Made by a program: the position numbers and the translations under genes. Below are positions 36,029-45,566 of a stretch of DNA of 64,000 nucleotides, in pieces. The number at the start of each line of letters is the position of its first letter. Position 1 is the stretch's first letter. Origin of the DNA: Candidatus Tepidiaquacellales bacterium OLB4/UTCHB1 (lineage in GTDB: Bacteria; Bacteroidota; Ignavibacteria; Tepidaquicellales; Tepidaquicellaceae); contig MWSW01000008.1 of assembly GCA_002050165.1 (NCBI GenBank), forward strand, positions 1 through 64,000, in the 5' to 3' direction. The notes under the pieces are model-generated. The model ran no database searches and was not told where the DNA came from. It saw only the letters and a list, made by a program, of their open reading frames with translations.

Positions 36029-37891
36029 ATGAGGCGATTTCAGGAAAAAAACTTTACAAATAAAGGCGCGCTCATCCCTTTTTTCAGGCGATTATTTGGT
36101 TATAGTCTCCGGTATAAAAAATGGTTGTTTGGGTTTATTGTATTCGTTTTAATTGTTGCTGCCGTTGAAGCCATTCTGCCGGTTATCTGGATGAAATTGA
36201 TTGATAACGCGGTTATCCCTGCTGTTACCAGTTATTTTGAAACGTCCAAATCCGGAATTTCACCAGATACTGACCTGACTATGGTATGGTACTATTCCGG
36301 GATTTACTTTATAATGGGTTTAGTGATTGCAATTAGTGTTTACTTTTTTATTAACTTTGCCGGAAGGGTACAGGAATTCGTAATGTACGATATAAGGCAG
36401 GATTTATTTAACAAATTGCAGAGTTTATCATTTTCATTTTACGATAAATCTGCAGTTGGTTGGTTAATGTCTAGGATAACTTCAGATTCAAATAAAGTAA
36501 CGGAATTAATTTCATGGGGGATGATAGAAGCGATCTGGGGATTTGGTATGATAGTGTTCTGTGTATCTGCAATGTTTATTTTTAACTGGAAACTCGCTCT
36601 GGTAGTACTGTTAACAATTCCCGTGTTAGTATTGATTTCTCTGCGCATAAGAATGCTAATTTTGAAATATTCACGTGAGTCAAGAAAATTCAACAGTGAA
36701 ATCACAGCAAGTTTTAATGAAAATATTACCGGAGTAGAAGTTAACAAAAGCATGGTGCAGGAGCAAAGGGCTTCGGTTGAGTTCAATTCATTGAGCGAGA
36801 AGATGAGAATATCGTCTTACAAATCCGAGTTCTTTTCAGCACTTTATACTCCGCTTGTAATATTTGGTGGTTCGGTAGCTGCTGCTATTGTGATTTATTG
36901 GGGCGGTAGTATGGCATTGGATTTCCCACCGGAAATTTCAATTGGTGCCCTTGCTGCTTTCTTTGGTTACGCTACGTTGATTTATGAACCGATACTTGAT
37001 ATCTCAAGGTTTTATGCGCAGGCGCAAGGTTGCATTTCAGCAGGTGAACGAATATTCTCTTTGATTGATACAAGTGTTTCTGTACTCGATAAACCGGGAG
37101 CAACAGATTTCAAAGATATTAGAGGAAAGATAGAATTTAAAAATGTTTCTTTTCATTACGAGAAAGGAAAACCGGTATTAAAGAATATCAACTTTATAAT
37201 TGAAGCAGGTCAATCAATTGCTCTTGTTGGAGAAACCGGTGGCGGCAAATCTACCATTATAAACTTGATTTGCAGATTTTATGAACCAATTTCCGGAGTT
37301 ATTAAAGTTGATGGTGAAGATTACATGGATAAAACAATTGAAAGCCTGCGCAGACGGATTGGTGTTGTACTTCAAACGCCTCATCTTTTTAGCGGAACGA
37401 TAATGGAAAACATAAAATATTCGAACTCCAATGCATCAGGCGATGATGTAATACGGGCTTTAAAGTTCATAAGCGCAGATGACTTTATTCCCAGACTTAA
37501 TGAACAGGTTGGTGAGGGCGGTGAAAATCTTTCTATGGGCGAAAAACAAATCGTTTCGTTTGCGAGAGCTGTACTTGCAAATCCGGCGATTTTTATCATG
37601 GACGAGGCTACATCTTCAATTGATACATTAACCGAAGCGAGAATTCAAAACAGCATTCACGAAATAATAAAGGGGAGGACTTCAATTATTATTGCGCACA
37701 GATTATCTACAATCAAAAACTGCAACAGAATTCTCATTGTTCAAAACGGAGAAATAGTTGAAGACGGTAGCCATAGGCAACTTATGATAAAGAAAGGCAA
37801 ATATTATAATTTATACACGAAACAGCTAAGGGAGCAACGCGAAAAAGAATTATTTGAAAGCGATAATACAAACACTGCGTTGGTTCAATGA
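36029..37891 (+). CDS. ABC exporter half-transporter, canonical-Glu subunit
   Basis: This 620-aa protein has the same layout as its upstream partner: a membrane domain (about 1-330), Walker A GETGGGKST (401-409), Walker B FIMDEATSSID with catalytic Glu526, and the switch histidine in IIAHRLS. Its signature is LSMGEKQI, not LSGGQ. In heterodimers the altered signature faces the altered Walker B of the other subunit, giving one degenerate and one active ATP site. The pattern here fits that exactly. It is translated right behind the partner. Confidence 0.92.
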   Translation: MRRFQEKNFTNKGALIPFFRRLFGYSLRYKKWLFGFIVFVLIVAAVEAILPVIWMKLIDNAVIPAVTSYFETSKSGISPDTDLTMVWYYSGIYFIMGLVIAISVYFFINFAGRVQEFVMYDIRQDLFNKLQSLSFSFYDKSAVGWLMSRITSDSNKVTELISWGMIEAIWGFGMIVFCVSAMFIFNWKLALVVLLTIPVLVLISLRIRMLILKYSRESRKFNSEITASFNENITGVEVNKSMVQEQRASVEFNSLSEKMRISSYKSEFFSALYTPLVIFGGSVAAAIVIYWGGSMALDFPPEISIGALAAFFGYATLIYEPILDISRFYAQAQGCISAGERIFSLIDTSVSVLDKPGATDFKDIRGKIEFKNVSFHYEKGKPVLKNINFIIEAGQSIALVGETGGGKSTIINLICRFYEPISGVIKVDGEDYMDKTIESLRRRIGVVLQTPHLFSGTIMENIKYSNSNASGDDVIRALKFISADDFIPRLNEQVGEGGENLSMGEKQIVSFARAVLANPAIFIMDEATSSIDTLTEARIQNSIHEIIKGRTSIIIAHRLSTIKNCNRILIVQNGEIVEDGSHRQLMIKKGKYYNLYTKQLREQREKELFESDNTNTALVQ

Positions 37892-37981
37892 TTTTTTTAA
37901 CATAGCTTAAAACGTGTTGTTGAAAAAAAGTAAAATATTACAGTAAACTCAAAAAACATAAAAACTACAAACTGATAAATT

Positions 37982-40900
37982 ATGAATCAAAAAGGTTACT
38001 ATCGTTATCCTTGTGTCAATGGATCGACTGTTGTATTTGTATCAGAAGACGACCTTTGGCAGGTGCCGATATCAGGCGGTCGGGCAATAAGGTTAACAAA
38101 TGTATTAAGCGATGTTTTAAATCCGTTGATTTCTGAAGATGGGAAATGGATTGCTTACACGGGTAGGGACGAAGGGAACAGTGAAATATATTTAATGCCA
38201 TTTGGCGGCGGCGTAAGCGAGAGAATAACTTTTTTTGGAATGAGTTCCTTTCCGGTTACATGGAAGAAAAACAAGCTGATATTCAGGAGCAACTATGGAC
38301 AGGCGTTTCCCTCTGTTTACGAACTTTACGAAATGGACATAGAATCGAAGGAATTTAAAAAACTCAAATTTGGAGAAGCGACGCAAATAGCTTTTAACGG
38401 AAATGTTACTTTAATAGGAAGGAATATTGGTGATCCAGCAAAGTGGAAAAGGTACAGGGGCGGAACCGCAGGTCACCTTTGGATTGATAGGAACGGTAAC
38501 GGAGTGTTTAAAAGATTTCTTCAACATATTAACGGTAATATTGCCGGGACAATGTTAATCGGTACGAATGCATATTTTGTTTCTGACCATGAAGGAATTG
38601 CAAATCTTTACAGTTCAGATCTGAGCGGGAAGAGAATTCAAAAACTAACCGAACACAAAAAGTATTACGTAAGGAACGCACACACCGACGGTAAATTTAT
38701 TGTCTATCATGCCGGCGGAGACCTCTTCAGATACGATGTGAATAATAATAAAAGTGAAATTATTGAAATTGATTATCGCGGAGGCAGGAAACAACTTAGC
38801 AGAAAATTCCATAACGCGATAAATTACCTGACAGACTTTTCAGTTTCAAACGATGGAAGTTCGCTGACGATAAATTCGCGTGGAAAAAGTTTCTCATTTG
38901 GAAACTGGAATGGTGCGGTAGTTCAGCATGGATCAAGGGCAGCTGTTCGATATAAATGTACAAACTTTCTTAATGACGGAAAGAGGATTGTTACCGTATC
39001 AGACGAAAGTGGCGAATACAAACTCGAGGTTTACAACCTTAAAAATCCTCAAAATGCTAAGAGGTTTGAAAAAATTGATATTGGAATTCCGGGTAAGATG
39101 AAAATTAATCCCCAAAGGGATGAACTTATCTTATCGAACCACCGGAGTGAATTAATCTGGGTTGATTTGAAAACCGGAGCTTCAAAACTTGTTACAAAAA
39201 ATATTTATAAACCTATAGATGATTTCGATTGGTCACCGGACGGAAACTGGATAGCTTATGCATCATCAACTTCTATAAGAGATTCTGTGATTTTCCTTTA
39301 CGACTTACAGAATGAAAAGTCACATCAGGTAACCAACAAAGTTTTATCAGATTATAATCCAGTCTTTGATCCGGAAGGGAATTACCTTTATTTTATATCA
39401 ACGCGCGTGTTCGACCCTGTTTACGATACGACACATTTTGATCTAGGTTTCCCTATGTCGTTTAGGTTGTATGCGCTTGTACTTTCAAAAGATGTAAACC
39501 CCCCTTTTCTAAGTAAACCAAAGCCAATATTAGATGAAGATAAATCCGTTAATCCTGATCATGACAAAGGTTCATCGGGATTTAAAGTTGATTTAGAAGG
39601 TATTACCGATCGGATAGTTGCATTTCCGTTAGGTGACGCGCTTTATTCAAATCTTGTCGCCGCAAAGGGAAAACTTTTTTATCTTGTTGATACTATCAAA
39701 GGCTCGCTTAATACTTCGTGGGCTTCTCAAAATGGAGGTGACGTAACAACTTCGCTGTATAGTTTTGATTTCGAGGAAGGGAAACAAAAGCAGGTATTCG
39801 AACGGGTTGAAGATTTAACCATCTCCGGTAACAAAAATGCACTATTGGTTAAAATGGATAAAGAACTAAGGTTATTGAAATGTACAAAGAATGCTCCGGA
39901 ATATACGAAAGAGCGCGACGGATATTCTGAAACTAATGGATGGATTGACCTCTCCAGAGTTAACCTTGAGATTAATTATCCGGACGAATGGCGACAAATG
40001 TTCAAGGAAGCATGGCGATTGCAACGGGAGTATTTCTGGAATCAGGATATGCAAAACATTGATTGGATCAACGTTTTCGACAACTATTACCCTCTGGTTG
40101 ACCGGCTTGGTTCAAGAGGTGAATTTTCCGATTTGATCTGGGAAATGCAGGGTGAATTGGGCACTTCACATGCATATGAAATAGGTGGAGAGTACAGAAT
40201 GTCGCCGGTTTATAAACACGGATTCCTTGGTGTTGATATTAATTACGACAATAAAACAGATTCATACACAATTGAAAATATTGTAAAAGGTGATGCGTGG
40301 AGCGAAAAAGATACAGCGCCGTTTATGAGGCCCGGCACTAATATTTCTACGGGAATGAAGATTGTAGAGGTTGACGGAGTGCGTACCGACAGGAAAACTC
40401 ATCCATTCAGCCGGCTAACAAACCTTGCCGGTAAGGAAATTGATCTTAAAATTTCTGATTCAGGCGGTAAAAATTTTAAAACCGTGAACATAAAAATTTG
40501 TTCAAATGAAACAGGTATCAGGTATCGTGATTGGGTTGAGAGAAATAAAAATTATGTTCACAGGAAAAGCAAGAATAAGGTTGGATATATACACATTCCG
40601 GATATGGGAGCGAGGGGATACTCCGAATTTCATCGTTACTTTTTATCGGAGTTAAAATACGATGGACTTGTTATTGATGTAAGGTTCAACGGAGGCGGAC
40701 ACGTTTCACAGTTACTTCTGGAAAAACTTGCAAGGAAAAGAATTGGTTACGGAATACCGCGCTGGATGGAGGCAGAAGCGTATCCGGTTGATTCACCCGC
40801 CGGACCAATGGTTGCAATTACAAATGAAAAAGCCGGTTCAGACGGCGATATTTTTTCTCATGTCTTTAAATTAATGAAACTCGGAAAACTAATCGGTAAA

Positions 40901-41170
40901 AGAACATGGGGAGGTGTAGTCGGTATCTGGCCCCGCAATTGGTTGGTTGATGGTACTATCACCACCCAACCCGAGTTTTCTACCTGGTTCGTTGATGTTG
41001 GCTTTAAAATTGAAAATTACGGAGTCGAACCAGATATTGAGATTGACATTAAACCGCAAGATTACGCTGATGGTAAAGACCCGCAACTGGAAAAGGCTAT
41101 TGAAATAGTTCTTAAAGAAATTATTACCAAACCGGGTTTGAAGCCAGTTAAAATAAGTAATAAAAAATAA
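37982..41170 (+). CDS. Tricorn protease homolog
   Basis: This 1062-aa protein has the order of archaeal tricorn: a six- then seven-bladed beta-propeller region (about 1-640), a linker helical part, a PDZ domain (about 745-840) and a C-terminal S41-type protease. Candidate catalytic residues match Thermoplasma tricorn in order: Ser729-His730 (GTSHAY), the nucleophile Ser953 with Asp954 (KAGSDGDIF) and Glu1016 (YGVEPD). Conserved RFNGGGHV and WGGVVGI also fit. No signal peptide is visible, so it is probably cytosolic, cutting peptides of 6-12 residues left by other proteases. Confidence 0.92.
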   Translation: MNQKGYYRYPCVNGSTVVFVSEDDLWQVPISGGRAIRLTNVLSDVLNPLISEDGKWIAYTGRDEGNSEIYLMPFGGGVSERITFFGMSSFPVTWKKNKLIFRSNYGQAFPSVYELYEMDIESKEFKKLKFGEATQIAFNGNVTLIGRNIGDPAKWKRYRGGTAGHLWIDRNGNGVFKRFLQHINGNIAGTMLIGTNAYFVSDHEGIANLYSSDLSGKRIQKLTEHKKYYVRNAHTDGKFIVYHAGGDLFRYDVNNNKSEIIEIDYRGGRKQLSRKFHNAINYLTDFSVSNDGSSLTINSRGKSFSFGNWNGAVVQHGSRAAVRYKCTNFLNDGKRIVTVSDESGEYKLEVYNLKNPQNAKRFEKIDIGIPGKMKINPQRDELILSNHRSELIWVDLKTGASKLVTKNIYKPIDDFDWSPDGNWIAYASSTSIRDSVIFLYDLQNEKSHQVTNKVLSDYNPVFDPEGNYLYFISTRVFDPVYDTTHFDLGFPMSFRLYALVLSKDVNPPFLSKPKPILDEDKSVNPDHDKGSSGFKVDLEGITDRIVAFPLGDALYSNLVAAKGKLFYLVDTIKGSLNTSWASQNGGDVTTSLYSFDFEEGKQKQVFERVEDLTISGNKNALLVKMDKELRLLKCTKNAPEYTKERDGYSETNGWIDLSRVNLEINYPDEWRQMFKEAWRLQREYFWNQDMQNIDWINVFDNYYPLVDRLGSRGEFSDLIWEMQGELGTSHAYEIGGEYRMSPVYKHGFLGVDINYDNKTDSYTIENIVKGDAWSEKDTAPFMRPGTNISTGMKIVEVDGVRTDRKTHPFSRLTNLAGKEIDLKISDSGGKNFKTVNIKICSNETGIRYRDWVERNKNYVHRKSKNKVGYIHIPDMGARGYSEFHRYFLSELKYDGLVIDVRFNGGGHVSQLLLEKLARKRIGYGIPRWMEAEAYPVDSPAGPMVAITNEKAGSDGDIFSHVFKLMKLGKLIGKRTWGGVVGIWPRNWLVDGTITTQPEFSTWFVDVGFKIENYGVEPDIEIDIKPQDYADGKDPQLEKAIEIVLKEIITKPGLKPVKISNKK

Positions 41171-41284
41171 ATTGCGATATTGAGATAACCTTTTAAGTTG
41201 GTTATATGAATGTTTTACGGCAACGAAAAAAATAAAATCAAAAGATTTAAATGTATCAACAAATAAATTAATCACGCTCAAAGC

Positions 41285-42046
41285 ATGAGGTACAAGGCAA
41301 AATACTTTGCAACAACTTCAAAGTTTTATGACACAGTATATGAAAAGCTCAGATCGCCTGTAGATAAAAAATTTTATCTCGAAGAGATTTTAAATTGTGA
41401 TGGTAAAATTCTTGAAATTGGATGCGGAACGGGAAGAATTTTTGTTGATGCCCTGAGATCCGGTGCTGATATCTACGGTATAGACGCAAGTAGAAACATG
41501 ATAAAAATTTTAAAACAAAAGATAGAAAAGAAAGATCACTACAGAGTTTCAGTTGCCGATGCACGGAGAGTTAATTTTGATATGACATTTGACCTTATCA
41601 TTGCTCCTTTTCGTGTATTTTCTCACATGTTCACAATAGCCGACCAACAATCATTTTTGAAGTGTGCAAAATCGGCAATGAATGAAAACGCTAAATTAAT
41701 AATAGACCTTTTTTATCCGAAGCCAGATTTAATCCATCACCCAACTAAAACGTTAATGGATTTTGAAGGTGAGTATAAACCCGGGAAAAAACTCAGGCGA
41801 TATGTAACCATCGAACCTGATCCAGTTGAACAAATCAATAACCTTATAACAGTCTTTGAATGGGATGAAGATAGCGGGATTAAAAAATTCAGGGAAGATT
41901 TTTCAATGCGATATTTTTATAAATTTGAAATGATTCACTTGTTGAAGTCAAGTGGTTTAAAAGTAAACGAAATTTATGGAGATTTTGAAAGAAATAAATT
42001 AGTAAGCGGAAAATGGGAACAGCTATTCATTTGTTCTCCGGCTTAG
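41285..42046 (+). CDS. Class I SAM-dependent methyltransferase
   Basis: This 253-aa soluble protein has a Rossmann-type methyltransferase fold. Motif I is ILEIGCGTGRIF (about residues 38-49), the acidic ribose-binding residue is in IYGIDAS, and the post-motif region reads FDLIIAPFRVFSHM. A C-terminal beta part with YVTIEPDPVEQINNLITVFEWDED is as in small-molecule or ubiquinone-type methyltransferases. The substrate is not readable from sequence. It overlaps the convergent metallo-beta-lactamase gene tail to tail by 20 bases. Confidence 0.82.
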   Translation: MRYKAKYFATTSKFYDTVYEKLRSPVDKKFYLEEILNCDGKILEIGCGTGRIFVDALRSGADIYGIDASRNMIKILKQKIEKKDHYRVSVADARRVNFDMTFDLIIAPFRVFSHMFTIADQQSFLKCAKSAMNENAKLIIDLFYPKPDLIHHPTKTLMDFEGEYKPGKKLRRYVTIEPDPVEQINNLITVFEWDEDSGIKKFREDFSMRYFYKFEMIHLLKSSGLKVNEIYGDFERNKLVSGKWEQLFICSPA

Positions 42047-43064
42047 GTTTATCATCCATAAATTTGAAAATAAATTGCTCACCTTCATCGAGTATTATAG
42101 TTCTTTCCGAGTAAGACTGTTTATTTGTTGATCCGGATTGGAGTGACGCGTCGTTTATCAATTGCTTCAATGCATAGAGTGGGATATCCGGATCGCGCCT
42201 GTAACTAATCGAACCGTAATGTACCGGAATCATGTAATCAGCCTTCAGGTCATCCAATAGCAATAGAGCACCAAACGGGGTAACGTGTGTAAAGTTTGTA
42301 AGCAATTCGCAATCCCTGCATGGCCCGATAGGCATTAAGACGAGATCTATATCGAACATATTTCCAAGACTTTTATACGCGACACTATCGTATGCGGTAT
42401 CACCAGGATAAAAAACGGTGAGGTCATTATACTCAATAATGAAACCGGTACAACCCGGCAAATTCCACAAATAACTATCGAAGCCATATCTTCCTCCGAA
42501 ATGCAACGCGTAAACAGTTGTAACTTTTAAACCGTCAAAAATTTTTGATTCGCCAACAAACCCCGCTGAATACGAATTACCTGTTTTCATTCTTATCATA
42601 TCGAGGTTTGGGTAATCTGGCAGGAATTCTTCAGCTCCCTGAGGAAAGATTAACGTTGCACCCGGAAAAAGTTCATTCAAATCGCCAATAGATTTCAAAC
42701 TCATGTGATCCATATGTGCATGTGAAACGAGAATATGATCCAGCCTGGAAATATTTTTCATATCAAGGCCGGCTTCGGTTTTTCTCATCATGACTACACC
42801 GATTGCATCCTCAAATACAGGATCCAAAAGTAAAACTTTATCTTCCATCTGAAGCAAAACAGTGGAGTGTCCAACCCAAAGGGCGGATAATTTCACATCA
42901 TCCCTAACCGGATTAGTGATTTTATTTTTTACAACCTTTGGATTTGAAAATATTGCATCGTTCATATTTTCAATACCGATTGAAAGCAGACCGCAACCGG
43001 ATAGAATAGTCAATAACATTAGATAAAGCACTAAGATTTTTTTCTTAAGAAAGTTCATTCCCAA
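42027..43064 (-). CDS. Metallo-beta-lactamase-fold lipoprotein (NAPE-PLD/UlaG-like)
   Basis: This 345-aa protein begins with a lipoprotein signal with LSGC (Cys24). The MBL domain has SHAHMDH (His115, His117, Asp119, His120), a later FYPGDTAYD with the bridging Asp and IPVHYGS with the last histidine. WVGHSTVLLQ before the first strand is typical of the UlaG/NAPE-PLD-like group, which hydrolyses phosphodiester or lactone bonds. It is an outer-facing or periplasmic lipid-anchored hydrolase of unknown substrate. Its start is two bases after the barrel gene, so these two are one operon. Confidence 0.85.
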   Translation of the reverse strand: MGMNFLKKKILVLYLMLLTILSGCGLLSIGIENMNDAIFSNPKVVKNKITNPVRDDVKLSALWVGHSTVLLQMEDKVLLLDPVFEDAIGVVMMRKTEAGLDMKNISRLDHILVSHAHMDHMSLKSIGDLNELFPGATLIFPQGAEEFLPDYPNLDMIRMKTGNSYSAGFVGESKIFDGLKVTTVYALHFGGRYGFDSYLWNLPGCTGFIIEYNDLTVFYPGDTAYDSVAYKSLGNMFDIDLVLMPIGPCRDCELLTNFTHVTPFGALLLLDDLKADYMIPVHYGSISYRRDPDIPLYALKQLINDASLQSGSTNKQSYSERTIILDEGEQFIFKFMDDKPKPENK

Positions 43065-43066
43065 AA

Positions 43067-43687
43067 TTAGAAGAATTTAAAATAAAGACCGACATTATAT
43101 CTCGAACGTTCGTCGAGATTATAATTCAACTGCAGGCCGAATATACCGTATAGCGCATAAATACCTCCCTCGAATCCAAAGTATCCGTTTTTCTCAGACA
43201 TTTCCGAATCCCTGAAAGTATATTTTGCTCCGATAGAAGCAGCGAAAGTTTCACCGTAATTTTTTACAGGAACGAAAATTCTTGAACCGATTCCTAAGCC
43301 AAACCTGTTAAGATCTGCGTTTTTAAAACCCGCAGTTGCCCATTCAGGCTGTACAAATAATTCTATTGATCCCGTAAACCTCCTGACCGGGTTAACCATA
43401 AAAAACTGTACGTCGGATACGTATTTATTCGCGTTGAATGAAATATTAACTGGAGTAACATTCCACCTCAGGCCAAATTGTAATCTGCTATCCGATTCAC
43501 CGGCATCTTCGGTATAAACCGGAACAGGCAAAGCCTGAAATATTGCCCAACTTATCCACTTTGCTTTCGTATTTTCAGTATTAGTTGTTGCGTCCGGTTT
43601 TGGAATACTTATCTGTGAAACAACCGCTGACACCGGTATTAACAGAACAAATAATACTATAATATTTTTTCTAAAGTGTTGTTGCAT
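43067..43687 (-). CDS. Small outer-membrane beta-barrel-like protein
   Basis: This 206-aa protein has a signal peptide (about residues 1-25, cleavage near VVSQ). Alternating hydrophobic strands with many aromatic and Gly residues follow (RLQFGLRWNVTP, NRFGLGIGSRIFVP, FAASIGAKYTF, FGFEGGIYALYG, RYNVGLYFKFF), ending in an aromatic Phe. That is the pattern of a small outer-membrane barrel. I cannot assign a family. It sits two bases upstream of the MBL lipoprotein gene and is probably co-expressed with it. Confidence 0.6.
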   Translation of the reverse strand: MQQHFRKNIIVLFVLLIPVSAVVSQISIPKPDATTNTENTKAKWISWAIFQALPVPVYTEDAGESDSRLQFGLRWNVTPVNISFNANKYVSDVQFFMVNPVRRFTGSIELFVQPEWATAGFKNADLNRFGLGIGSRIFVPVKNYGETFAASIGAKYTFRDSEMSEKNGYFGFEGGIYALYGIFGLQLNYNLDERSRYNVGLYFKFF

Positions 43688-43808
43688 ATTTAAATGAAAA
43701 TGAACCCAAACACAAAAAAGTTTCTTTGAAAAATGAAAGTGAATTTCTATCGTAAAAAGATATACGTAAGTTTATAACCCCATTATTAAAATTAAACATA
43801 TACCAAAA

Positions 43809-45503
43809 TTGAAATTTTCTCAATTCGATTATAAGCGTCCATCAATTGAAGTTATCAGATTGCAATTTGAAGAACTGATTGATGATTTCAATAAAGCCGA
43901 TACAGTTCGGAGACAGGAAGAAATTATCTTAAAGATAAACTCAATTAGAATAGAATTTGAATCAATGATGAATATAGCCTTTATTAGATATTCAATTAAT
44001 ACGGCAGACGTTAACAATGAAAAAGAGCAGGATTATTTCGATGAAATTTCTCCGGAATATCGAGAGCTTGTATCAAAGTTTTACCAATCGCTTGATGCTT
44101 CACCTCATAAATCAGGATTGATAAAAAGGTTCGGGAGTCAGTTATTTGATGTTGCACGTTCAGTTGTAAAAACCATAAGTCCGAATATCGTCAACGACCT
44201 TAAAAAGGAAAACCATTTATCGAATCGCTACATGAAACTTAAAGCAAGCGCAAAGATAAATTTCAATAACAGCGATTTGAGCTTACCGGAACTTGAACCA
44301 TTCATGGAATCTCAGGATAGGGAAATCCGGCATGGAGCGTTCAACGCTTATTGGGGATTTTTCGCTTCGAAAGCCGATGAACTTGATAACATATTTGATA
44401 ATTTGGTGAAACTTAGAACGAATATGGCGAAGGTGCTCGGTTATGAAAATTTTATCGGACTTGGTTATGCACGGATGCGCAGGATTGATTACGATGCTGA
44501 AATGGTGGATAAATTCAGACAAAAGATTAAAAAATACGTTGTACCTGTTATAACTAAATTGAGACAGCGTCAGGCAAAACGTATCGGACTTGATAATCTG
44601 AAAGTCTATGACCTTTTCCTGATGTTTAAATCGGGGAACGCAAATCCAAAAGGTAATCCTGAATGGATCGTGGCGCAGGGTGAGAAAATGTATAAGGAAT
44701 TATCACCACAAACCGGAGAGTTTTTTGACTTCATGACAAATAACGAACTCATGGATTTATACTCACGAAAAGGTAAGGCTGATATGGGATACTGTGAATA
44801 TATTCCTAAATACCAATCACCTTTTATTTTTGCAAACATGAACAAAACGGATGATGACATTACAGTATTGACGCACGAAGCCGGCCATGCATTCCAATCA
44901 TACATGAGCAGACATTTTGAGTTGAAAGAATACACAGAACCGACGATGGAGTCTGCCGAAATACATTCAATGAGCATGGAGTTTATTACATGGAAATGGA
45001 TGGATTATTTTTTTGGTAAAGATTCCGAAAAGTTCAGATTCTCTCACCTTAGCAATGCGTTGTCATTTTTACCTTATGGTGTACTGGTTGACGATTTCCA
45101 ACACTGGGTTTATGCAAATCCGGACGCATCGCCGTCAGAAAGGAAATCTAAATGGCGGGAAATGGAAAAAGAGTACATGCCACACCTCGATTATGATGGA
45201 AACGAGTTTCTTGAATCCGGCGGCAGATGGCAGAAACAAGGGCATATTTACGAGATGCCGTTCTATTATATTGATTACGCTTTGGCACAAATATGTGCAT
45301 TACAGTTCCGCAGCAAAATAGAAACCAACTTCGACCAAACATTAAACGATTATATTAAACTCTGTAAAGCAGGAGGAAGTAAGCCGTTCCTTCAGTTAGT
45401 CGAATTGGCAGGTTTAAAATCTCCGTTTGATGATAACGTTATTGAGTCGTGTGTGGAAGCTTCAGAGAAATGGTTGGACGAAATTGATGACTCAAAGTTT
45501 TAA
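43809..45503 (+). CDS. M3 family oligoendopeptidase
   Basis: This 564-aa zinc peptidase (TTG start, no signal peptide) belongs to the M3 thimet/PepF family. The zinc site is HEAGH at residues 356-360 within THEAGHAFQSY, with the third ligand Glu384 in SAEIHSMSMEF. The long helical N-terminal cap and the C-terminal FYYIDYALAQICALQF are typical of PepF-like enzymes. It hydrolyses short peptides in the cytosol, downstream of proteins such as the tricorn homolog. It is divergent from the barrel/MBL pair and convergent with the secreted M1 peptidase. Confidence 0.92.
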   Translation: MKFSQFDYKRPSIEVIRLQFEELIDDFNKADTVRRQEEIILKINSIRIEFESMMNIAFIRYSINTADVNNEKEQDYFDEISPEYRELVSKFYQSLDASPHKSGLIKRFGSQLFDVARSVVKTISPNIVNDLKKENHLSNRYMKLKASAKINFNNSDLSLPELEPFMESQDREIRHGAFNAYWGFFASKADELDNIFDNLVKLRTNMAKVLGYENFIGLGYARMRRIDYDAEMVDKFRQKIKKYVVPVITKLRQRQAKRIGLDNLKVYDLFLMFKSGNANPKGNPEWIVAQGEKMYKELSPQTGEFFDFMTNNELMDLYSRKGKADMGYCEYIPKYQSPFIFANMNKTDDDITVLTHEAGHAFQSYMSRHFELKEYTEPTMESAEIHSMSMEFITWKWMDYFFGKDSEKFRFSHLSNALSFLPYGVLVDDFQHWVYANPDASPSERKSKWREMEKEYMPHLDYDGNEFLESGGRWQKQGHIYEMPFYYIDYALAQICALQFRSKIETNFDQTLNDYIKLCKAGGSKPFLQLVELAGLKSPFDDNVIESCVEASEKWLDEIDDSKF

Positions 45504-45566
45504 TTCATTCTGATTGATTATGACTTATCATTGAGGTTATGTCCGAAAAACAAATCTTCGGGAATT

